NCBI GenBank assembly: GCA_947169185.1
Contig: CAMVOS010000008.1
Location: forward strand, 1 to 64,000
DNA: 64,000 nt
Direction of reading: 5' to 3'
Origin: an uncultured Prevotella sp.
GTDB lineage: Bacteria > Bacteroidota > Bacteroidia > Bacteroidales > Bacteroidaceae
Made by a program: the position numbers and the translations under genes. Of this stretch, positions 15,520-23,984 are shown piece after piece. Under the pieces are notes generated by a model. It did no database searches. It was not told the origin of the DNA and saw nothing but the letters and a program-made list of their open reading frames with translations. Within the stretch, counting starts at the first letter, position 1, and each line of letters opens with the position of its first letter.

Positions 15520-16396
15520 GAGCGGGAATGTCCTTGTTGATCTTGGCTATCATGCCTTGAAGCGCTTTACCAGGACCACATTCCGTGAAGTCGGCGGCTC
15601 CGTCGGCTATCATATTCTGTACAATCTGTGTCCAGCGTACTGACGAGGTGAGCTGAGCAATCAAGTTTTGCTTGATTTCAGCGGCATCGGTGTGGGGCTT
15701 GGCATCCACATTCTGATAAACAGGGCATTTGGGCGTCTGGAACTCTGTCTTTTCGATGGCTGCCTGAAGTTCATCCTTGGCAGGCTGCATCAGAGGCGAG
15801 TGGAAGGCACCACCAACCTTCAGAGGCAGAGCGCGCTTGGCACCAGCGGCCTTCAGTTGTTCGCAAGCCTCATTGACGGCATCGATATTACCAGAAATTA
15901 CCAGCTGTCCTGGGTTGTTGTAGTTAGCAGGGACCACGACACCCTTACCCATCTTGCTGACCTCAGCGCAAACCTCCTCGACCTTATCGTCGGGCAGACC
16001 GATGATGGCTGCCATGGTCGATGGCTGGGCCTCGCAAGCCTTCTGCATAGCCATAGCACGAGCATACACCAGTTTCAGGCCATCTTCAAACGATAGGGCT
16101 CCTGCAGCTACCAGTGCTGAGAATTCGCCCAGCGAGTGTCCGGCAGTCATCTCGGGTTGGAACTTGTCGCCCATGCAGATAGCGCTGATCACTGAGTGCA
16201 GGAAAACGGCAGGCTGTGTCACCTTGGTCTGCTTCAGGTCATCATCGGTACCCTCGAACATGATGTCGGTGATACGATATCCCAAGATGTCGTTAGCTTT
16301 CTCAAACAATTCTTTTGCTGTCTCGTTGTTATCGTACAGGTCCTTACCCATTCCTACGAACTGAGCGCCCTGTCCGGGAAATACAAATGCTTTCAT
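15503..16396 (-). CDS. fabD: Malonyl-CoA:ACP transacylase FabD
   Basis: 297 residues. Moves malonyl from CoA to acyl carrier protein for fatty acid synthesis. FPGQGAQFVGMG at the start, active-site Ser88 in GHSLGEF, Gln in VTQPAVF, and the catalytic His in GGAFHSPLM. Full length. A 90-nt AT-rich gap with CTCAATTT-type repeats separates it from DUF3127; no separate promoter was found there, so the message may begin before DUF3127. Confidence 0.96.
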   Translation of the reverse strand: MKAFVFPGQGAQFVGMGKDLYDNNETAKELFEKANDILGYRITDIMFEGTDDDLKQTKVTQPAVFLHSVISAICMGDKFQPEMTAGHSLGEFSALVAAGALSFEDGLKLVYARAMAMQKACEAQPSTMAAIIGLPDDKVEEVCAEVSKMGKGVVVPANYNNPGQLVISGNIDAVNEACEQLKAAGAKRALPLKVGGAFHSPLMQPAKDELQAAIEKTEFQTPKCPVYQNVDAKPHTDAAEIKQNLIAQLTSSVRWTQIVQNMIADGAADFTECGPGKALQGMIAKINKDIPAHGIEQ

Positions 16397-16446
16397 TGTC
16401 TTTTTCTTATATACCTATTATTTTATTATAGAAACTGGGGATAATT

Positions 16447-16491
16447 CCTCATTTTCTCATTTTCTCAATTTCTCAATTTCTCAATTTCAAA
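16447..16491. repeat. Tandem 8-mer CTCATTTT/CTCAATTT
   Basis: Five to six units of CTCATTTT or CTCAATTT in the gap between DUF3127 and fabD, running into the last codons of DUF3127. The same repeat type recurs at many junctions in this window (12395-12423, 18205-18240, 40478-40555). Confidence 0.8.
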
Positions 16492-16897
16492 ACGGCAGGT
16501 CATCCGTTGAACCTTCGCCTGCAGGCTCCTGAGCTGGAGGGAACGGACTGTTTGCATCAGCGCCACCTACGGGCTGCTGTGGAGGAAATGGAGAGGTCGG
16601 AGCACTACCAGCAGGAGGTACTACAGCGCCACGCTGTACGTTATAGGCACGAATTTCGTTAAACCAGCGGCCATTATACTCGTGCGCGTCAATGTCAAAC
16701 TGTACGGTGATGTCCTCGCCCATCTGGATATTGAACTGTTTGATACGGTCCTCACCGAAAATGCGGAACATGCATTTTCTGGGATACTGACCTGGTACTT
16801 CAATGACATACTCCTGTGACATCCATGCATTACCCGTGCGCTGAGACACACCACTGTTTGCTGGAAGAATTGCGATTACTTTTCCTGTTAAATCCAT
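16487..16897 (-). CDS. DUF3127 protein, SSB-like OB-fold with acidic C-terminal tip
   Basis: 136 residues. MDLTGKVIAILPANSGVS, then EYVIEVPGQYPRKCMFRIFG and a WFNEIRAYNV strand fit DUF3127, an OB-fold family in Bacteroidota. After residue 90 it has a disordered Pro/Gly/Ala tail with two SPFPPxQ motifs and ends DDLPF. Bacterial SSB ends DDDIPF, the peptide that recruits repair and replication partners, so I infer an SSB-like hub role. It is divergent from dnaN (166 nt apart). Confidence 0.8.
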   Translation of the reverse strand: MDLTGKVIAILPANSGVSQRTGNAWMSQEYVIEVPGQYPRKCMFRIFGEDRIKQFNIQMGEDITVQFDIDAHEYNGRWFNEIRAYNVQRGAVVPPAGSAPTSPFPPQQPVGGADANSPFPPAQEPAGEGSTDDLPF

Positions 16898-16940
16898 AAT
16901 ATTATACCTTAATTTATATTGTTTTTTACGTTTCAGACGG

Positions 16941-16948
16941 CGAAATTA
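16941..16948 (-). promoter_or_regulatory. Probable -7 box of DUF3127
   Basis: On the minus strand TAATTTCG, one mismatch from TAnnTTTG, 44 nt before the ATG. Confidence 0.45.
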
Positions 16949-16989
16949 CGAAAAATAGTTTTAAAAAGCGCATTTTTCCTCAAATATTT

Positions 16990-17020
16990 TTTGATTTGAC
17001 CAGTTTATTTTGTATTTTTG
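16990..17020 (+). promoter_or_regulatory. Promoter of dnaN
   Basis: TTTG (16990-16993), 19 nt, TATTTTTG (17013-17020), 44 nt before the ATG. Confidence 0.75.
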
Positions 17021-17063
17021 TACTCAATTTCGTAGAATGACAAACTAAAAACGAGAAATATAC

Positions 17064-18188
17064 ATGAGATTTACCGTATCAAGCACTGCGCTAAGCAGCA
17101 AACTCAATGCTCTTTCGAGAGTCATTAACAGTAAAAATTCTCTGCCCATCTTGGCAGACTTCGTATTCGATGTTCAGAATGGTCTCCTGCATCTGACTGC
17201 TTCTGACAGCGAAAATGTGATGAACACCCAGCTGGAGCTGTCTGACAGCGATGGCGATGGTCGTTTCTGTGTTGGTAGCCACGACCTGTTGGAAGCTGTG
17301 AAGGGCTTCTCTGAACAGCCTATCACCTTTGAGGTCGACCAGACCACCAATCTGGCAAAGATCTCTTATCAGAATGGTATGTTCTCTCTGCCCGTAGAGA
17401 GTGCCGACGAGTTCCCCACGTCTCAGGGTGTAGCCATGAATGCTTCGGTCATTACCATTTCTAATGCTTTGTTGGGCGAGAACATCACTCGTTCGCTGTT
17501 TGCCACTGCTCAGGACGAGCTGCGCCCTGTGATGAATGGTATCTATTTCGACTTGACGGCTGAGTATCTGGCTATTGTGGCTTCCGATGGTCATAAGCTG
17601 GTGCGCAATAAGATTATGACGATTCATAGTGACCAGCCTGCTGCATTTATCCTGCCTAAGAAGCCTGCTTCACTGCTGAAGAACCTGCTGGGCAAGGACG
17701 GTGGCGATGTCACCATCCGTTTCGATGAGCGTAATGCACAGATCAACTTCGGTGATGACGAGCTCATTTGCCGTCTCATCGAGGGACGCTATCCTAACTA
17801 CAACAGCGTCATTCCTCAGAACAATCCCAACCAACTCACTGTCGACCGTCTTGGTTTGCAGGCAGCCCTGCGTCGTGTACAGCCTTTTGCCAACGATTCC
17901 AGCAACCTCATTCGCTTCCATGTCGAAGGTGGTACGCTACAGTTGGATGCCGAGGACTATGACTTCTCGAAGACGGCTACTGAGCGTCTGTCATGCTCGT
18001 ATAGCGGACAGCCTATGAGCATTGGTTTCAAGGGCTCTTCGTTCATCGAGATTCTGGGCAACTTCGATTGTCAGGAGGTCATCATCCAGTTGGCCGATCC
18101 CAGTCGCGCTGGTTTGGTACTGCCTTCTGAACAGCCTGAGAATCAGGATGTGCTGATGCTGATGATGCCGATGCTGATCAACGATTAG
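17064..18188 (+). CDS. dnaN: DNA polymerase III beta clamp
   Basis: 374 residues, full length. Three-domain sliding clamp that tethers DNA polymerase III. MRFTVSSTALSSKLNALSRVINSKNSLPIL is the family start; domain 2 begins around 128 and domain 3 around 250; the end VLPSEQPENQDVLMLMMPMLIND contains the usual clamp C-terminal M-M-P-M motif. It is not next to dnaA. The stop codon lies within a perfect 28-bp palindrome. Followed by an exonuclease gene 60 nt downstream. Confidence 0.97.
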   Translation: MRFTVSSTALSSKLNALSRVINSKNSLPILADFVFDVQNGLLHLTASDSENVMNTQLELSDSDGDGRFCVGSHDLLEAVKGFSEQPITFEVDQTTNLAKISYQNGMFSLPVESADEFPTSQGVAMNASVITISNALLGENITRSLFATAQDELRPVMNGIYFDLTAEYLAIVASDGHKLVRNKIMTIHSDQPAAFILPKKPASLLKNLLGKDGGDVTIRFDERNAQINFGDDELICRLIEGRYPNYNSVIPQNNPNQLTVDRLGLQAALRRVQPFANDSSNLIRFHVEGGTLQLDAEDYDFSKTATERLSCSYSGQPMSIGFKGSSFIEILGNFDCQEVIIQLADPSRAGLVLPSEQPENQDVLMLMMPMLIND

Positions 18189-18205
18189 GCGCGCCTAATC
18201 GTTGA
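18178..18205 (+). terminator. 28-bp perfect palindrome spanning the dnaN stop
   Basis: TCAACGATTAGGCG followed directly by its exact reverse complement. The left half is the last codons and stop of dnaN; the right half copies them inverted. As RNA it gives a strong hairpin but no T run follows, so it may be a 3' processing or stability hairpin rather than a terminator. Confidence 0.55.
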
Positions 18206-18248
18206 CATTGAGAAAATGAGATAATGAGAAATTGAGACATTAAGACTG

Positions 18249-19061
18249 ATGAAACTGAATTTGACAAAACCACTGGTGGTTTTCGACTTGGAAACCACCG
18301 GTCTTGATATGGTGAAAGACCGTGTCATCCAGATATCATACATCAAGGTATATCCCGATGGTCGTGAGGAACGTGGCAACGAACTCATCAATCCCGAAAA
18401 GCCTCTCGATCCGTTTATCACGCAGTTGACAGGCTTTTCCGATGACGACCTGAAAGACAAGCCCACCTTCAAGCAGCTGGCCAAGAAATTGGAGGAGGTG
18501 TTCAAAGGCAGCGATATTGCTGGTTTCAACTCCAACTTCTTCGATGTGCCCATGCTGGCCGAAGAGTTCCTTCGTGCTGGTGTCGACTTCGATTTCTCGA
18601 AGGCCCGTTTGATTGATGCCTGCACCATCTTTAAGAAGATGGAACGCCGCAATCTGGCTGCAGCCTATAAGTTCTATTGCGGTCGAAAGATGGAGGACGA
18701 TTTCGAGGCCCATCGTGCCGATCAGGATACGGAGGCTACCTATCGTGTGCTGATGGGCGAGCTTGATATGTATGCCCCTGGTGCCAACGAGGATGCCGAG
18801 AAGGTGCTTGAGAACGATATGGACAAGTTGGCCGAGTTCTCGCGTCAGAACGATAATGTCGATTTCGCTGGCCGTATTGTGTGGGCCGATGTCAATGGTG
18901 TCCGTACCGAGGTCTTCAATTTCGGTAAGCACAAGGGCCTGCCTGTTGCCCAGGTGCTGCGCATGGATCCCGGCTACTACAGCTGGGTGCTCGCTGGCGA
19001 TTTCACCTATAACACCAAGCAGGTATTAACGCGTATCCGTCTTAGAGAAGCAAACAAATAA
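18249..19061 (+). CDS. DnaQ-like 3'-5' exonuclease (DEDDh)
   Basis: 270 residues. Exonuclease domain with all four acidic residues and the His: FDLETTG (motif I, residues 12-18), NSNFFDVPML (motif II) and HRADQDTEAT (motif III). After residue 200 a C-terminal module (FNFGKHKGLPVAQVLRMDPGYYSWVLAGDF) matches the short DUF3820-like domain often fused to DnaQ-type nucleases in Bacteroidota. It could proofread for the polymerase or act in repair. It lies between dnaN and coaBC; coaBC starts 2 nt after its stop. Confidence 0.9.
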   Translation: MKLNLTKPLVVFDLETTGLDMVKDRVIQISYIKVYPDGREERGNELINPEKPLDPFITQLTGFSDDDLKDKPTFKQLAKKLEEVFKGSDIAGFNSNFFDVPMLAEEFLRAGVDFDFSKARLIDACTIFKKMERRNLAAAYKFYCGRKMEDDFEAHRADQDTEATYRVLMGELDMYAPGANEDAEKVLENDMDKLAEFSRQNDNVDFAGRIVWADVNGVRTEVFNFGKHKGLPVAQVLRMDPGYYSWVLAGDFTYNTKQVLTRIRLREANK

Positions 19062-19063
19062 GA

Positions 19064-20290
19064 ATGTTAAAGGGTAAGAAGATCGTACTGGGCATTACGG
19101 GTTCTATCGCAGCCTATAAGGCCTGTCTCATAATTCGTGGTCTGGTGAAGGCTGGTGCCGAGGTGCAGGTTGTCATCACCCCTGCCGGTAAGGAGTTTAT
19201 CACCCCCATCACGCTGTCGGCACTCACGCACAAACCTGTCATCAGCGACTTCTTCTCGCAGCGCGATGGCACGTGGCACTCCCATGTCGCCCTGGGTTTG
19301 TGGGCTGATGCCATGCTTATCGCTCCCTGCACAGCTTCTACGTTAGGCAAGATGGCCAATGGCGTTGCCGACAATATGCTCATCACCACCTATCTCTCCA
19401 TGAAGGCCCCTGTCTTCATTGCCCCGGCCATGGATCTCGATATGTTCCAGCATCCTACTACCCAGCAGAACATGGAGCGCCTCAGAAGTTTTGGCAATCA
19501 CATCATCGAGCCTGCCACCGGTTTCCTTGCCTCTGGTCTTGAGGGCAAGGGCCGCATGGAGGAACCAGAGAAAATCGTTGATTTTCTAAATGAGAAATTA
19601 GGAAATGTAGACAATGAGACATCTCTCACCTCCCTGCGCGGTAAGCGCATCATGATTACCGCTGGTCCTACCTATGAGCGTATTGATCCTGTTCGCTTTA
19701 TTGGCAACTACTCCAGTGGCAAGATGGGCTTCGCCTTGGCTGAGGAGTGTGCCCGTCGTGGTGCCGAGGTCACCCTTATCACTGGTCCCGTGAATGCTCA
19801 ATTCTCCCTCCTCCCTCCTCCTTCTTCCCTCCACCGCGTGGACGTGGAGTCTTGTCAGCAGATGTACGACGCAGCCACCGCAGCTTTTCCCCAGATGGAT
19901 GCCGCCATCCTTTGTGCTGCTGTTGCTGACTTCCGGCCTGAGCATGTCGCTGATAAGAAAATCAAAAGGGTGGGGCAGACCATGGACATCCATCTGGTTC
20001 CCAATCCCGATATTGCTGCCACTTTGGGGCAGATGAAGTGTGATGGTCAGGTTCTTGTGGGTTTTGCCTTGGAGACCAACGACGAGGAGGCTAATGCCCA
20101 GCGTAAACTCGAAAAGAAGAACCTTGATTTCATTGTCCTTAATTCCTTGCGCAATGAAGGCACCTGCTTCCGCTCTGACGACAACCAGATCTCCATCATC
20201 TCCCGCTCTGGTACTCAGCACGACTACGAGTGCAAGCCCAAATCCCAAGTCGCCGCAGATATCATAGACGAACTTTCAAAGTTTTTTTAG
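19064..20290 (+). CDS. coaBC: Bifunctional CoaBC (phosphopantothenoylcysteine synthetase/decarboxylase)
   Basis: 408 residues. N-terminal flavin decarboxylase CoaC (GITGSIAAYKA, active His in TWHSHVALG, flavin-site PAMDLDMF) and C-terminal CoaB ligase (ITAGPTYERIDPVRFIGNYSSGKMG, ADFRPEH, KKI KR, FALETND). Makes 4'-phosphopantetheine for coenzyme A. Two usually conserved positions differ: PAMN is PAMD, and the flap ACG is ASG (GFLASGLEGKGRM), so the reductive Cys is Ser. I believe both occur in other Bacteroidota. Short repeat-derived stretches (NETSLTSL; LLPPPSSL) are inserted at the linker and in CoaB. Ends with a strong terminator. Confidence 0.94.
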   Translation: MLKGKKIVLGITGSIAAYKACLIIRGLVKAGAEVQVVITPAGKEFITPITLSALTHKPVISDFFSQRDGTWHSHVALGLWADAMLIAPCTASTLGKMANGVADNMLITTYLSMKAPVFIAPAMDLDMFQHPTTQQNMERLRSFGNHIIEPATGFLASGLEGKGRMEEPEKIVDFLNEKLGNVDNETSLTSLRGKRIMITAGPTYERIDPVRFIGNYSSGKMGFALAEECARRGAEVTLITGPVNAQFSLLPPPSSLHRVDVESCQQMYDAATAAFPQMDAAILCAAVADFRPEHVADKKIKRVGQTMDIHLVPNPDIAATLGQMKCDGQVLVGFALETNDEEANAQRKLEKKNLDFIVLNSLRNEGTCFRSDDNQISIISRSGTQHDYECKPKSQVAADIIDELSKFF

Positions 20291-20308
20291 ACTCTCCGCA
20301 TAATGAAA

Positions 20309-20338
20309 AACGCTATCAGTTTTTGATAGCGTTTTTTT
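20309..20338. terminator. Bidirectional terminator between coaBC and the EEP gene
   Basis: AACGCTATCA pairs with TGATAGCGTT around a 5-nt loop, with T7 after it on plus and T-rich sequence on minus. It serves both convergent genes. Confidence 0.92.
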
Positions 20339-20344
20339 ATGGGT

Positions 20345-21406
20345 TTACTTCAATGATAGCTTCATGAAGACCGGATAGTGGTCGGAATAGGTCAGCTCCG
20401 TCTTGTAGTAGGAGAGACCCTTCAAAGCCTCGTCGTGGAAGATGTAGTCGATACGTACGGGCTTCTTGCTGGCACGGTAGGTCTGGGCCCATCCTGAACC
20501 GCACTCCTTGAAACCGTCGACCATGTTGCCCAATACCGTATTGTAGACAAATGAATACGGGACGTCGTTGAAGTCGCCACAGAGAATAACAGGCTTTTCT
20601 GACGCACGGACCTCATTGGCTACCATGATAGCCTGACCGGCACGGAACATCATCCCCAGCATGTAGTTGCCAAAGATGGCTTCGAAGAATCTGTTGGAGT
20701 CGACATCAATGCCCTGCGCCTGTAGCTTGCCGGCTTTATGGAGTGTGCGGTTGATACCTGTGGTCTCGAGGTGGATGTTGAAAACACGGATCTGCTCACC
20801 ACGGACATCGATATCTGCCCACATGGCGCTGTTGTTGGTCTCCTCAAAGAGAATCTTCCGAGTGCCCTTGATGGGGTAACGGCTATAGATGACCATATCC
20901 TCGCGACCGACAGCCATATAAGGGAAATACTCCTTGTAGCTGTCGGAGTTCTTCTTGTCGCCACTGACATCATTATACTCCTGCATACAGAGCACATCGA
21001 CATTCTGGCGACGCATCTCGGCCAGGATATCCTGCGCCATGAATCCTGACGTCTCGCGATTGAACATAAACACGTTATATGTGGCCACCTTGATGCCAGG
21101 TTGTGCGTCGGCACTCTTGTCGAGGGAACGGAACTGCCACATGGTACCTATATACGGTATGCAGCAGGCGATGGTGATGGCAGGAATAAGCATAAAGAGC
21201 CACTTGCGGCGTATGAGCCAATAGACGAGCATGATAACATTGCCCAGAATAAGAAGGGGCAACATGTAAACCAGGATGGCTCGTGCCGAGTGTCCGACAG
21301 GACTGACGTTACCGCCAAACAGGGCTGCAATCGTGAAAATGGTCAGTATGGCCTGCACTGTCAGTAACATGGCAGCGACATACTTCATGACAGCTAATCT
21401 TCCCAT
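20345..21406 (-). CDS. Membrane-anchored endonuclease/exonuclease/phosphatase (EEP) family protein
   Basis: 353 residues. Three transmembrane helices in the first 95 residues, then an EEP domain: ATYNVFMFNRE, MQEYND (metal Glu), FNIHLETTG, CGDFNDVP and YSDHYPVFMKLSL (catalytic Asp-His). The catalytic domain faces the periplasm if the third helix ends outward. Substrates of this class include phospholipids, phosphoinositides and nucleic acids; none can be chosen here. Last gene of the run HU-rng-GT2-kinase-EEP. Confidence 0.88.
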   Translation of the reverse strand: MGRLAVMKYVAAMLLTVQAILTIFTIAALFGGNVSPVGHSARAILVYMLPLLILGNVIMLVYWLIRRKWLFMLIPAITIACCIPYIGTMWQFRSLDKSADAQPGIKVATYNVFMFNRETSGFMAQDILAEMRRQNVDVLCMQEYNDVSGDKKNSDSYKEYFPYMAVGREDMVIYSRYPIKGTRKILFEETNNSAMWADIDVRGEQIRVFNIHLETTGINRTLHKAGKLQAQGIDVDSNRFFEAIFGNYMLGMMFRAGQAIMVANEVRASEKPVILCGDFNDVPYSFVYNTVLGNMVDGFKECGSGWAQTYRASKKPVRIDYIFHDEALKGLSYYKTELTYSDHYPVFMKLSLK

Positions 21407-21430
21407 TATGATTTCGTATTAATCTATAGC

Positions 21431-22687
21431 TTATTCTAATCCTTGAACATACTTACCGACAGTGTCGAGCAGGTCTTCCACACGGAAAGGCTTGGCGAGG
21501 AACTCGTCGCAGCCTGCAGACCTGGCCTCACGGATGTTTTCGTCGAAGGCATAGGCGGAAAGGGCTACGATGGGTATCTCGTGGTTGACCTCCTTGATGA
21601 TACGGGTAGCATCCAAACCATTCATATCCGGCATACGGATATCCATCAGAATCAGGTCGGGGTGCTCGTCTTCACAGAGCGTAACGGCTTCAATACCATT
21701 GTGGGCTCTTAACAGGCGGTAGCGCTTTGCCAGCACGATGCGTACCAGTTCGTAGTTGGAGTCCTCGTCTTCGGCCACCAAGATGAGTGGCGCATTCTGC
21801 ACGTTGGTCTTTGTGCTGACACGTATGGTGCGTGAATTGGTGGTGATGCGGGAGTTCTTCTGCAGTCCACCGATGGTGCCTTCGAAGGGAAGGGTGAAAC
21901 GGAAGGTAGAGCCTTCGCCCAGCTTCGAGGATACCGTGATATTGCCGTGCATCTTCTCGACAATAATCTTACAAAGTGCCAGGCCCAAACCGTAGCCGTT
22001 CTGCTGTTCGGCATCGCGTGAGACGTAGGTCTGGAAGATGTGCTGGATGTCCTCAGGGGCAATGCCTGAACCGGTATCGGAGACATAGAATTCTACCTCC
22101 TGACCATCATTGATAAGTCGGTAGCCATAATTGATGGTACCCTTGGAGGTGTGTTTTAGCGCGTTGCTGATGAGGTTCGAAAACACCTGCGTCAGACGGT
22201 TCTGGTCAGTGTTCAGCGTCACCTTCATGTTGGGTTGCGACCATTGCAGGTTGACCGTATCGGGACAACGGAACTTGAACATGAGCTGAATGCCCCTGCA
22301 CATCTCGTTGAGGTCGGTCATCTGCTTCTTGATGGCAATCTCACCGGCTTCCACACGTGACAAATCAAGGATCTCGTTGATGAGTGCCAATACACGGCCA
22401 TTATTGCTTTCAATAATCTCCATGTACTTCATACGGTCTTCAGGCGAATCGGTCTCGGCCATGACGCGTGAGAATCCTTCGATAGCATTGAGGGGTGTGC
22501 GAATCTCATGACTCATGTTAGCCAGGAATAGAGACTTCATCTTGCTGGCTTTCTCAGCCTTTTGCGCCATCGTCTCGTATTCGGCTAATTTTTTACGCGC
22601 CTCCTCCAGTTCTTTCTCTACAGCGCGTTTTGTTTCGTTAGCTTCTGCTATTTTCTGAAGCAGAACTTCACGTTCTTCTTGACTCAT
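21431..22687 (-). CDS. Soluble hybrid histidine kinase/response regulator
   Basis: 418 residues. Coiled coil (1-50), HisKA with His60 in MSHEIRTPLN, HATPase (N-box, DTGSGIAPED, GYGLGLALCK), then a receiver domain at 300-418 (VAEDEDSNYELV, phospho-Asp in LILMDIRMPDMNG, K in FLAKPF). No signal peptide, transmembrane helix or named sensor domain, so the input must come through the coiled coil or a partner. No DNA-binding output, so the phosphate probably passes to another protein. A TAACTTTG promoter box precedes it. Confidence 0.93.
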   Translation of the reverse strand: MSQEEREVLLQKIAEANETKRAVEKELEEARKKLAEYETMAQKAEKASKMKSLFLANMSHEIRTPLNAIEGFSRVMAETDSPEDRMKYMEIIESNNGRVLALINEILDLSRVEAGEIAIKKQMTDLNEMCRGIQLMFKFRCPDTVNLQWSQPNMKVTLNTDQNRLTQVFSNLISNALKHTSKGTINYGYRLINDGQEVEFYVSDTGSGIAPEDIQHIFQTYVSRDAEQQNGYGLGLALCKIIVEKMHGNITVSSKLGEGSTFRFTLPFEGTIGGLQKNSRITTNSRTIRVSTKTNVQNAPLILVAEDEDSNYELVRIVLAKRYRLLRAHNGIEAVTLCEDEHPDLILMDIRMPDMNGLDATRIIKEVNHEIPIVALSAYAFDENIREARSAGCDEFLAKPFRVEDLLDTVGKYVQGLE

Positions 22688-22714
22688 ATCTTGCTATCCG
22701 TACATAAACCGCTG

Positions 22715-22722
22715 CAAAGTTA
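22715..22722 (-). promoter_or_regulatory. -7 box of the hybrid kinase
   Basis: On the minus strand TAACTTTG, 28 nt before the ATG; TTTT at the -33 position. Confidence 0.6.
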
Positions 22723-22770
22723 CGACAAAATTATGAAATATGAAAATTTTTGAGGATTTTTCTGCGCTTT

Positions 22771-23967
22771 TTATCCTCTTTTTGCTTTTTCCCATGTTCC
22801 GCCTCCACGATGGCTGTACAGATAGGGAATGCCGGCAAAGACATTCATATTCATAAACAGAAAGTAGTAGGGCACATAGAGCCACTTGCTCCGGTGGCCT
22901 TTCTGTTCCAGCCAATAGCCGCACAGGGCAGCCACATAGAACAGGATCTGGAGCATCCAAATGACGGTATACACGGTACCCGCCTTCAGCATAACCAATG
23001 CAACATTGAGTGGGATGAGTGCCATAAGGGCAAAGGGGGTGATGCTCCAGCGTAACACACGATGGCTCACAAACTGGAAAGCCACAACAGGGCGGCGGAA
23101 GGGGTTCATCATTCGCCGTAGCCACCAGCTGCTTTGCAGACCACCAGCGGCAATACGCCGTTTGCGTTTGGACTCCTCCTGAAGGTCGGCAGAGCCGTAT
23201 TCCATCGCATAGGCATCACTGGTATAGGCTATCTTATAGCCCTTGTCGACCATCTCCATGGACATGACAAAATCGTCGAGCAGGGCATTCTCGGGCATAG
23301 GTTCGTAGAGGGCGGTGCGGATGGCATTCAGCTCACCGGCAGCACCCATGGCACTGTAGAGCTCGCTATCCATGCGCTTCAGGGCACTCTCGTATTGCCA
23401 ATACAAGCCTTCGCCCTCGGCAGCAGCCTGTCCCTCGTGGCGCGCCATGACACGTTTCTCGCCAGCCACACAAGCCACCAGGGGATCTTGCATCAGACGG
23501 ACTATCTCGCGGATGGCTCCCGTGTTCACCATGGTGTTGGCATCGGTCATGACCGTGATGTCGCTCTTGACCATTGACAGACCGTGGTTCAGCGCTGCCG
23601 TCTTGCCTTTGCGCTCGGGGGAGAAGACAATCTCCACGTCAGGATAGGCCTTCAGACATTCGTTGGTATTGTCAGACGAACCATCGGTGACCCACATGAT
23701 GTGTAACTTGTCCTTGGGGTAGTCCAGCTGGTGGATATCCTTCATCTTCAGGTCTACCACGTCTTGTTCGTTGTAGGCACAGACCATGAAGGTCACTTCT
23801 GGCAGTTCAGCATCGTCAGCGGGCAAAGCCTTCCTCTCAGCCTTGCCCCTCACGATACGTTTCAGTTGGACTAACAGCCATAGCAGCATGCCATATCCCA
23901 GATAGGTGTAGAATACGAGGAATGCGCATATCCAGAATGCGGTCTTCAATGCTACCATAACTATCAA
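22771..23967 (-). CDS. Membrane glycosyltransferase family 2
   Basis: 398 residues. N-terminal transmembrane helix (residues 5-35), GT2 domain with FMVCAYNEQD, VTDGSSDNT and MTDANTMV (the D-x-D type metal site), then EDWALS-like region replaced by LLDDFVMSMEMV and the QRRR-like KRKRRIAAGGLQS; C-terminal transmembrane helices from about 290. This is the processive polysaccharide-synthase type (BcsA/HAS/NodC-like layout), so it may extrude or build a cell-surface glycan, but the product is unknown. 17 nt after the RNase G stop and before the kinase promoter. Confidence 0.88.
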   Translation of the reverse strand: MIVMVALKTAFWICAFLVFYTYLGYGMLLWLLVQLKRIVRGKAERKALPADDAELPEVTFMVCAYNEQDVVDLKMKDIHQLDYPKDKLHIMWVTDGSSDNTNECLKAYPDVEIVFSPERKGKTAALNHGLSMVKSDITVMTDANTMVNTGAIREIVRLMQDPLVACVAGEKRVMARHEGQAAAEGEGLYWQYESALKRMDSELYSAMGAAGELNAIRTALYEPMPENALLDDFVMSMEMVDKGYKIAYTSDAYAMEYGSADLQEESKRKRRIAAGGLQSSWWLRRMMNPFRRPVVAFQFVSHRVLRWSITPFALMALIPLNVALVMLKAGTVYTVIWMLQILFYVAALCGYWLEQKGHRSKWLYVPYYFLFMNMNVFAGIPYLYSHRGGGTWEKAKRG

Positions 23968-23984
23968 TGTTTAATGCTTAATGC

